NCBI GenBank assembly: GCA_000442125.1
Contig: KE546978.1
Span: 310,001 to 374,000, forward strand
Source of the DNA: Opeltia flavorubescens
Lineage: Eukaryota; Ascomycota; Lecanoromycetes; Teloschistales; Teloschistaceae
DNA: 64,000 nucleotides
Direction: 5' to 3'
Position 1 is the stretch's first letter. Every line of letters starts with the position of its first letter. Below, piece by piece: positions 56,040-64,000 of this stretch. The position numbers were made by a program, and so were the translations under genes. The notes below the pieces were generated by a model. The model did no database searches. It saw nothing but the letters and a program-made list of their open reading frames with translations, and was not told where the DNA came from.

Positions 56040-57285
56040 TCAGCTCGCATTGCCCGAACCGTCGCACCCAGAAGAGGGCGCGCCAAGGCAGGGCTGCAGA
56101 GCAGGAGACGGCGGAGCAGTCTGATGCGAAAAGTCGGCTGAGAGTGTGTCGTGGTCCTGGAAGAGCTTGTGGCTATTGTCGAGGGTATTGTCGTCGTTGG
56201 TGATGTCGAAGATCCCACTAGATCCACCGGCGTCAAGATCAACCATCGAATCAAACGTAAAAACATTGGTTGAGTCATCAGGCTGGTCGGTAGAGATGAG
56301 CCCGTCTTCAAAGAATGAGATATCTGCAGGAGGGGAAGGAGGAGCTGCGAATAGACCGTTGTAGAAAGTGTGAGAAAGAACAGCTGGTTGGAAAGGATAT
56401 TGTGGCTTGGTATTGGTGATTTTGATACTTGAGGTGGAGCTCTGTTTCGAGTCGTAGGTTGAGTCATGGTTGCTGATGGCGCCGCCCCGGACTGACACTG
56501 CAGGTCGCACAACATCGCTGCAGGATGTTGTGTCATATCCGGGGTGGTAGTCAGAACATGAAAGCCTAGATCAAGTGAACTCGGCGATGGTGACCGAGAG
56601 TCGGTGGTGGCAGAGGGAGACGGTGAGAAAGAGTCTGATGGGAGAGATATAGGAGTTCGGAGGGCGAAGAGAGAATCTTCCAATTCTTGTTTGATAGCTT
56701 GTTGATTGTTGAAGAGATCAGCGGCAGAGGTTGGTGCTGTGGCCAGTGATGCTTGGGTCGACGCTGAGCCACCCCTGAGAGCAGCCAACTCGGCAGCCAT
56801 TTGTGAATTTTGTTGTTGAAGTTTGAATTTTTCGTGTTCGACAGCCATGAGACGCTCTTTCAACATGTCGTTCTGCGTCTCGATAGCCGACTTTTCACCC
56901 TCGAGCTTTTCGACCTCTTGGCGTTTTCGTTCTCGAGAGGATTGTGCGGCTTGACGGTTTCGAAGGACTCGTTCGATGCGACGTTGCTCCTTCTCGTCTT
57001 CGGTCTTTGCTCGTTTGCTTGGACTATTAGAAAATGATTGGTTGGTAGGCTACTTCTAACTTACCGAGGTGGAAGGTTGGTTTTTGGAACGGGAAGCTCT
57101 TGGCCCCATGATTTTCGCTTCTTGACCGGCTTCTTCTCTTCCCCTTCCTCCTTAAGATCACAGACCGAGGGGGTGGGTGTAGAGTATAGAAGCGTTGTCT
57201 CGGCCATCGAAACGGTGTCTTGTGGCGGGAAAAGTTCGTCGTGACCGAAGGGCATGGGTGAAAAGGCTTCAGCAAGAGTTGTCAT
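56040..57285 (-). CDS. hacA: HacA/Hac1 bZIP factor of the unfolded protein response
   Basis: Exons 57285-57065 and 57023-56040 are joined over a 41-base spliceosomal intron with a CTAAT branch. The Ire1 intron 56520-56501 must also be removed for the active form (about 394 residues). HacA activates ER chaperone, folding and secretory genes. The segment KKRKSWGQELPVPKTNLPPR leads over the junction to PSKRAKTEDEKEQRR. The bZIP basic region follows (RVLRNRQAAQSSRERKRQEV) with a leucine zipper of heptads through EKLEGEKSAIETQNDMLKER. After the Ire1 junction the C-terminus is Asp/Ser-rich and ends in GNAS, an acidic activation domain. Without Ire1 cutting the frame runs on to 55856 (about 462 residues) with a different C-terminus. 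The start at 57285 (MTTLAEAF) was chosen; an in-frame ATG at 57360 is possible. Confidence 0.95.
56501..56520 (-). promoter_or_regulatory. Ire1-type unconventional intron (20 nt) of hacA
   Basis: On the minus strand CTG|CAGC and CTG|CAGT repeat at exactly 20-base distance. The first lies in a 7-base loop CTGCAGC on a perfect 9-base stem (CACAACATC with GATGTTGTG). The second lies in a 7-base loop CTGCAGT on a shorter stem (GAC with GTC). Both fit the CNG|CAG cut sites known for Ire1 substrates. Removing 20 bases shifts the frame from CDLQCQSG to HPAVSVRGGAISNHDS, the reading typical of active HacA. This is direct evidence of mRNA-level control by ER stress. Confidence 0.93.
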
Positions 57286-60029
57286 ATTGTAAGGTGTGGT
57301 AAGACAGTTATGGTAGGGTATTAGAAGATCAGGATGAAAGGGCGGAGGGTTTTGATGCAATGGGCCTTGGTAAGGCTACCGATGGGCCCCGATCCAACGT
57401 AACAACAGTGGAGGCACAGTTGGAACACTTATGAAGACAACTTGTGCACGATGAGATTCAAGGAGTGCGGTTGAGCCAAAAGTTTGTAGTTCCTGGTTGC
57501 CTGCTGGGGTTCTCCTTCTTAAGCCGAAGAAGCCACCGTGTCCAGTTGGATCGGGTCTAGCGTCAGCCGCTAGCGCATTCGAGGATGAATAAGACAACAA
57601 AGGGGGGATGACGAGGAATGCAAATAATCAAGCAAGTAATTCGGTCAAGCTATGATGATAATCAATTCAAATGGATAGAATTAAGAAATCTGACGTGCAG
57701 GAGGGGAGTGAGCGCGAGTCTTATATCTGCCGCAACCAGAGAGGCGTCGGTCATTGCGCTCCCTTTCTCTCGCAGATAATCCAATACATCCTATCGATAA
57801 TCCATAATCCTCCATCCCAACTCAGCGCCGAGGCGGGCCGATCATTCGACTGCTGTTTTAGTGCACACTTTAAGGGGGGCAAAGGGGAAGATGCCGCTTT
57901 GTCAAGCCCCCAAAAATACTCCTGCTCCGCCTGTCGCACCGTAAAAGGCCCACTGGCGGTGTGCCTGGTTTCACTAACACTCCAACCTTACAAGCGGCGC
58001 AATTATTTGCAACACTGAGTGCAAGTTTCAGCCTCACGGCACATGGCAGTTGATGAAATTTGAATCCCTTGATCGAGGAACATGGCAACGGCCGCCTGCC
58101 TTCTATGATGTTGTACGAAGCACCGAGCAGCAGCCAAGGAAATCGCATTCGGTCCCCCCCTTTGCGGTCAATCGGATGTCAAGCTCATCCATCGGTCGAT
58201 TGATCACGGTGCTGCCACATTCGGCACAGTGGCTGATTACATTGCAGCTCGCGGCCAAGCCAAACTTCTGTATCTTCACAAGGCTCATGCCTCATATTGA
58301 CCTCGACTCCCTATCGAGATATTTGCGCGAAAACTTCCATGCTGACCGGATAATTCTCTTCACGCGCATTCCTAGATCTATCCGGAGAATTAGATGCCTC
58401 AAGGAGCCTCAGGTCAATGCAGTGGAGTGAGCTACCGCATATAGCCTGCCGTCTCAAGCATCCTAGTATTGAGGTGGAACAAGCCGTCTGCGCATGTTGT
58501 ACGGTTGTACCTGAGCCATATTCATGGCTATGCCGTGCGAAACGTCCAGCTCCGGGTGCTATGATGCTATCCCGTTACCCGTTGACTAATATCCAATCTG
58601 GGGTGCGTCTGTACTCACTTGGATAGTTTTAGAAGTCGCCAAACTTACATCTAGATTTTCATCGGGAATTCTATTTTGCTCTCATATGCTAGTACCGTGA
58701 AACTTTGTCACAAATCTTGTGTGACAGTATCTGAGAGTAAGGTTCGACTTGCTAGGTCTGATCCTGTCTACCGATCTTGATCACCTTCGTCGCGAGTGAT
58801 GGAAGAAGACGAGTTGGTCGGCTTAGATCCTCAAACGGTTGGTACCTTACGTCGTCGACGTCCAACGAGGGGGCTATACATGTATCAATTCTATATCACG
58901 CCGCTGTTGGGTCAATTGTAGGATTTTGAGTATGTTGTCTACGTCATAGTCGACCCCCATGGTTTCTCTATTCTGACCTCAGACAGCACCTCAGTAAGTG
59001 GGTCCCCTTTCTCTAAACGATTTACAGCCAAATACCAAAATCACTTAGTATAATTGAGATCTCGATGGACCTCGAATATTGTAAACACCTTACTGGAGAA
59101 ATCTAGAGGCACGACCTGTGACTGCCGTGACTTCGTAACGCAGATACACCATCGCTGTTACTCAATCGCCAGGAACATCATGGAATATTGTTTGCAAGGT
59201 AATTCCATCCCGGGGTCTGGTTGGAATAACGCAGGCGTGGTTCAGTATGTACATGGCCAACAAAAAAGAGTTACGTCCCGTAAGGCTAAGTGGAAATAAT
59301 TTGTCAGTTGCTACTCATCGGTTGATGAGAGAATGTCTCGATCTGTACCCAATACATTTGAGATAACTTTACTTTCAATCCTGTGTGGATTTCTCCTGTG
59401 TGGACTCCATTGCTTTACTTCATTTGTTATTCCATATCATCAGCCCAAGAAGGCAAAATTCTTGTTCCCCCAATACAACATACTGCTCTTGACCCAACTA
59501 ATCCTGGTCAAATGTCACCTACAAGAAGACTTTCTTTCAGTGGCCAACATAAAGATGCTCAACCGCAGATACTGGCAAGCCAGACGACCAGAACCTAGTA
59601 CCATTGCAGGATTTAGGGTAAGCTTTACCTACTTGCATATTTCCAAATGATGTTTCCTCTCTGGTCATCATGGACGGTGTCAAGATATTAGTGAATCTCA
59701 GCATAGATTTCCCAATCCAGCATAGAAAATGTCCCTCTACTATGTTTCGTTTTCTTTATCATCGGCTTTTAGACTTTGAAGCTACACCATATAATACTTT
59801 TCTCGGATCAACAAGGTCCTAGGGTCCCGAACCATCACTATAAGAGTGGGGACATTCGCTCTATTTCTGCATCGAAATCGGAGCTCTCGAAGAATGTGAC
59901 TCAGCCGAAACTCGACTTTGACGCCATCGGCTATTCTACAGTGTATGTGCTCGCATTGCTACACTAGCAACCTAAAGAGACAGATAGATTCACTACTGTC
60001 ACGACGACTGGTCAAACCTCGCCTATAGG
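57286..60029. other. hacA upstream region and gene-poor stretch
   Basis: About 2.7 kb with no recognised gene. The first few hundred bases should be hacA promoter and leader. Short frames at 58050-58430 and 59333-59650 have no family resemblance and lie in sequence with no exon chain. Confidence 0.45.
57691..57698 (+). promoter_or_regulatory. TGACGTGC element upstream of hacA
   Basis: TGACGTGC, about 406 bases upstream of the hacA start, matches the TGACGTG core bound by Hac1/XBP1-type bZIP factors. It would fit known autoregulation of hacA. A single 7-base match is weak evidence. Confidence 0.3.
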
Positions 60030-61169
60030 ATGGCAGGCAGCACCGAAGATGAGAAAATTGGCTACCCGTTGAGTCGAGGATATCGAGACTCTGCAAGGTA
60101 GTTTGCGTTCAGGAGGAAACGGACTAAAGCGTTCTTACGTTCTCAATCTAGATTACATCTGCAACATTGGATGTGGCAATGCAGCTTAGGATACCTGTTG
60201 AATCCGTGCATACCACTTTCTAATCTAAACCTTCGAGTCCTTGACGTCGGGCCAGGAAACGGGTTCGTTGCATAGCCAACAAAGATGTCGTGTAGCCCTT
60301 TCCTTACTCACAGCTGAAACGTCTATAGCTGCTGGGTACTCGAGCTCGCACATACATGTCCATCCAGCTTGATCTTGGAGGGCAGCGACATCTCGGCGGA
60401 GCAGTTCCCTGCTAAAGAATACCTTCCTGCGAATGTCTCCTTCAGACTTCTGGACGCGTTTCAGGAGATCCCGGATGAACTTCAAGGAGCGTTTGATGTC
60501 GTGCATATCAGAGCTTTTGCACTTGTTGTTAAGGGAGGTGATCTTGATGTGCTCTTGGGAAATTTGATCCGCTTGCTAAGTATTGACTCCCTCCCGTGTG
60601 AAGACGCTGGCGAAATATTGGAGGAGGGGACTAAGGCTGAATCTTGCTACCTAGAACCAGGAGGATTTTTACAATGGGACGAGAAAGAAACGGGACCTTC
60701 TTTCAAAGCACAGGCTCCAAATCCGGCGATATCGAAGGATTATACCGATCACTTTCTTGACAAGTTCTACGAACATTGCGCTCGGATTGGACTTCAGTTC
60801 CAGTACGTTGGTGTTTGTTTTTTTTTTTTTTTTGGTCCCTCCTTACAACAGGAAGCGCGTTTCTTTCCTAAGGTTGAACAAACGGGCAGATGGATCTCGG
60901 AACTAGACGACATCTTCACCTCCCACGGTGTTGAAGTACTGTACTCGCATCGCCAGACCATCAGCGATGATCTGAGCAAAGCGTCAACGGACAACTGGTT
61001 GATGGGCCTCGAGGAATTTGGGAACGTCGCCACGGCACGGGTCGTCGATGGTCCACTAGGGACTCGGGAGGAATTCGAGGGCATGTACGCGGATATGGTT
61101 AGGGAGACGACGCGTGGGGTCAGTATCACCATGGATATGGTTGTCGCTGTGGGTAGGAAAGCGGTGTAG
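60030..61169 (+). CDS. SAM-dependent class I methyltransferase
   Basis: Exon joins at 60097/60152, 60262/60329 and 60579/60655 use introns of 54, 66 and 75 bases with CTAAA or CTGAA branch sites. The start MAGSTEDEKIGYPLSRGYRD leads to HLQHWMWQCSLGYLLNP, then motif I LDVGPGNGCWVLELA, an acidic strand-2 end in LEGSDISAEQFP, and FDVVHIRAFALVV. LLKPGGFLQWDEKE is the typical post-motif of this fungal group; choosing the 75-base intron restores it. The protein ends with a strand reading TMDMVVAVGRKAV. Such enzymes often act in secondary metabolism, but no synthase lies near. A T16 run at about 60817 lies in a probable last intron (donor GTACGT, acceptor CAACAG at 60850). With these sites the frame is off by one, so this join is unresolved; reading straight through is open. 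Confidence 0.75.
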
Positions 61170-62523
61170 ATGTGATTGAGTGAGGGGGAGATGGAAGGTG
61201 GTTGGCCACAGTCACATGCCAAATCGAAGCCTTTGGATATGGATTTGGTATGCAAGCTGTATATGGCTTTATCTTCATGCAGGGAAACACGAGGGCTCAT
61301 TCTCTAATCAGTCGGCGTACTCATCTATCTCCCAATGTGATCGCATCGTTCACCAGGTCAAGTCGATCAAGCAGCCATCCTGGCGGGAACCGATTTCCGA
61401 TGTACGTTTTTTTTACCGGGGTCCATGGACGCACCCACGTTCTGCTACCTGCATACTTGTCCGGATCTTGTCCCGCCGGTCCACTGCAGCTTGCATGAAC
61501 GGTATGCATGGGCTTGGTGAACAGTAGTGCAATAAGGTGTTTATACGAGGTTTTGATCGTCGTTCGACTCCGTTGTTTGCCAGATGTGGACGACTGCATT
61601 GCAGTGACTACATACGTGATGAACAAGCAAATCAACGATGACCGCCAGAGACCTATGCTTGCAGGGTACCTCGGAAGCAATTTGAGCCAATGGTACAGCA
61701 CGGCTGTTGCCTGTTGGGGTAGGCTGGATGGAGCTACCTACCAACGCAAAAGCCAGCACTCATAGATCCTAGTGCTCCTGGACCGTTGGACCTCGAAATT
61801 TGTAATTACATGGCATAGCAAGTATGTAAGGTTATGATCAGATAGATCCTTGGCAGTCTCTGCTTCGAACAACTTGATTGCTTCTACATGTGCATCTATG
61901 TCCTTGTGCATGTATGTAGTATGTATGCCACTTCTTCTATTGACTTTCGATGGCTAGATCGGCATTCCCTACTTGTCAAATCAGGACATAGATCATCAAC
62001 CTTGGATACCAATTTTTTGAGTTGATGTTACAGCGTACATTACTCAGGACGTTCCTTCGCTCTACACTCCTCTAAGCGGTCCCTGCTTGACCCCAGCGAA
62101 CTCTCTTTGGGCGAAATGATTGCCTTTCCCCCATCTCCTAGTGGGAATCACACGGAAATCATCTCTACTTAAAGCGTGAAACAAATTTCAAGGCGATTGA
62201 GAACTCTTGGCCCACGTCAGAAGCCAAATACGTATTCCACTGGCCGAAGTCTGCTCACCTCTGGTATGTGCTACTCAAGAAAAGCCACCCACCGTCTAGG
62301 GCACTTGGTGAAAAAAGGCTTTACAGATGCAAAATACGTCGGTTCGGAGCCAAGAACAATCTTCAACCTCTTGCCCAATCTTTTGCTCCTTGGGAATTCC
62401 TCCCTCGAAGGTAGGTGAATCAAGGTTCTCGTCTCTCGATGCATGCGCTGTGACTGATCCGGTCCGACCCTTACAGTCTTCATGCAAAAAACTGAAGCCG
62501 GTAGATGATGTATCTTTCAGTGC
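61170..62523. other. Gene-poor stretch
   Basis: About 1.35 kb with short frames only and some ATGT-rich simple sequence near 61880-61930. Minus-strand frames at 62271-62487 may belong to the C-terminus of the neighbouring rhodopsin-family gene, but this cannot be shown. Confidence 0.4.
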
Positions 62524-63594
62524 TTAAGCCCTGTTTTTCGTGCCGTACCGCGGCAATTGTACAGCGTGGGAGCCGGTCGTTGAATCTGATTTCAAGCCGC
62601 GCTTGCTCCCATATTCCAATAGGGCAAGAAAACGGCTGAGGAGGGCCCACGAAGCTGGGAGGCAAGCATAGACGATACCAACGTGATGCTCGATGACGGT
62701 TAAAACGGATGCCAGTACCTCGGTGTAGGTGACATCTCGATGATCCACCTGCTTGAAGGCCACAACACGTGTTATCGAGACGGCGCACACTCTACGTTAC
62801 CCATAAGCCTTGATTCAGATTTAAATAGGTAAGATCTATGCTTTCGAATGCTCACAGTAAGTCTAAAGGAAATGCGGTACTGAGAGATAATTTATGCCGG
62901 CCAGATAGATGGAGGCGCCATATCATCGGCAACGTTAGACTCCAGGTGACAAAAATCAAGTATGAGGTTAATCACACCGCTGCAGATGTAAAACTGGTTC
63001 TGATCAATGCAATTGCCGTTCTCGATCGATTCGCCCCAGTAGTAGGCGACCGGAAGACATTGAAACATCAAGACAAGAAGACACATCGAGATTTAGCATC
63101 ACAATGAGCCATGCAACAATCAAAAGCCGGCGAAACCAGCGCACGACGCCAAAAAGGCGGTAATACAAGAGAAGAAGCGATGTCTTGATCAATACAGCAG
63201 AGAAGAAATAGAGGATCTGGACAGCGTAGTGCAGCTGGCCCATGAATTAGCTACTGAAAGCCACCGACAGATCAAAACCTGACTTTGACATGCATAACAT
63301 ACTTTAGAAACTTGATGAGTTGATCAGGACTCAGAGTTCTATCGGCAGCAGCAGTATGGCGGTCAAGTCCGTCGATATTCTAAATCTAATAGCATATGCT
63401 AATCGCCCAATTTGGGATCTTGAGTATGAGTAGTTTTGATTATCATAGACAATCATGTAATCATCCCACCAGAGACTCGCTGCCGATGCTTGCCGAGCAA
63501 AAAGACGGCCAACGACAACTAGATTTGCCACGGCTGTCAAGGGGATCGTTGCGTCATAGAGGTCTGCCTTGGGACTGTCTTCACGAATAACCAT
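62524..63594 (-). pseudogene. Rhodopsin-domain membrane protein gene, frame-broken
   Basis: Family blocks of fungal rhodopsin-like integral membrane proteins appear in order on the minus strand. These are PLTAVANLVVVGRLFARQ and SLWWDDYMIV, GLDRHTAAADRTLSPDQLIK, LHYAVQILYFFSAVLIKTSL, CLLVLMFQCLPVAYYWGE, WSLTLPMIWRLHLSGRHK, and VCAVSITRVVAFKQVDHRDV with its two last helices. One intron (CT|GTGAGC...GTAG|A) joins well. Elsewhere the frame changes without introns: near 63100 between WLIVM and CLLVL, and near 62959 after NLILDF. The join before LHYAV also has a stop in frame, and the second helix seems missing. So this looks like a decaying gene; sequence errors in a draft assembly are the alternative. 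Function of the family is unknown. Confidence 0.6.
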
Positions 63595-63764
63595 GACACT
63601 AAGGATTTATAAAGATGTGGGCTGTGAAGAGCTCGAAGAAAGAAGTGTAGCCATTCTCTGTGTTGTTGCTCGTCAGATAGGAAGAGAGCGCTGAACACGA
63701 CGGGTTTGATTTTGGCATTGTAGCAATGATGTTAGTGTAGGAGCAGCTGTGCAAGCCCAAAAGA

Positions 63765-64000
63765 TCACGAAGGATCAACCATCATTGTATCATCGCCCCC
63801 ATCACCGCCTTGTTCTTCAATCACTACGCCTCTTCCTCTTCCAGCCAAGAGCTCTCTCCGCACTTCCGGGCCAATGTCTTTGTGACCGCGATTCAACAAA
63901 AGGTCAAGCAAAGCTTCTCTCTGGTCCTCTGTGATGTCATTCCGATACCGTTGGGCAAACGCTAGCAAACATTGATGCCATAGAACCGGTAACTTGAAAC
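63765..64000 (-). CDS. ENP1: Bystin/ENP1, C-terminal end (partial)
   Basis: The gene enters from the right edge and ends at 63765. About 78 residues are visible: KLPVLWHQCLLAFAQRYRND, then ITEDQREALLDLLLNRGHKD, then IGPEVRRELLAGRGRGVV and an acidic Gly/Asp tail. The VLWHQxLLxFAQRY and PEVRREL blocks are the signature of the bystin C-terminus. Enp1 is a pre-40S assembly factor acting in the nucleolus and cytoplasm. The rest of the gene lies outside the window. Confidence 0.93.
   Translation of the reverse strand, partial: FKLPVLWHQCLLAFAQRYRNDITEDQREALLDLLLNRGHKDIGPEVRRELLAGRGRGVVIEEQGGDGGDDTMMVDPS

Noticed and set aside
43409-61169. A secondary metabolite cluster formed by the decarboxylase, the UbiA-like gene and the methyltransferase
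   Set aside because: They lie far apart with housekeeping genes (zuotin, MZM1, DID2, hacA) between them, and no synthase or cluster regulator is present.
1-64000. Retroelements, DNA transposon genes or CRISPR arrays
   Set aside because: No reverse transcriptase, integrase or transposase motif, no long terminal repeats and no regularly spaced short repeats with unique spacers were seen.

Overview
The window is nuclear DNA of a filamentous ascomycete (Pezizomycotina). The evidence is short introns of about 40-110 bp with GT...AG ends and CTRAY-like branch sites, fungal versions of core genes (VIP1, UTP21, NSE1, zuotin, MZM1, DID2, HAC1/hacA), an Ire1-type intron in the hacA-like bZIP gene, and a fungal rhodopsin-like membrane protein family. 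Two single ambiguous bases (15887, 25179) mark it as draft assembly.

Positions 1 to about 21,100 are gene-poor and look accessory. They hold two related minus-strand genes with an LPxEIRxxIY (F-box/2EXR-like) start (2757-3722, 6614-7429). Next come two related, divergent DEAD-box helicase-like genes (8247-10189, 13291-14715): one has lost the Walker A lysine and the DEAD box, while the other keeps both. The rest is mostly unrecognised sequence. It includes a strong foldback hairpin (2291-2374), a tandem array of about 137-bp units (about 15831-16410) closed by a second hairpin (16416-16456), and a probably decayed gene (about 19250-20095).

Positions 21,146 to about 57,300 are a dense core block. 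In order they encode the VIP1 inositol pyrophosphate kinase, UTP21 (divergent from VIP1), an asteroid-type XPG nuclease homologue, acid trehalase, NSE1 of the SMC5/6 complex, mitochondrial glycine dehydrogenase, and a secreted protein of unknown function. These are followed by an aromatic amino acid decarboxylase, a DUF427 protein, a small cysteine-rich protein with a hydrophobic tail, zuotin, the LYR protein MZM1, ESCRT-III DID2/CHMP1, a UbiA-like membrane protein with damaged aspartate motifs, an SDR-type Rossmann protein and the unfolded-protein-response factor hacA. Most intron boundaries given here were set by eye from splice consensus, frame and family conservation.

Positions 57,300-64,000 are sparse again. 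They hold an intron-rich SAM methyltransferase (60030-61169), a frame-broken rhodopsin-family membrane protein gene (62524-63594) and, at the edge, the 3' end of bystin/ENP1. No tRNA, rRNA, CRISPR array or recognisable retroelement was found. The core genes serve ribosome biogenesis (UTP21, ENP1, zuotin), ER stress (hacA), one-carbon and trehalose metabolism, membrane remodelling and genome maintenance. They do not form one pathway.
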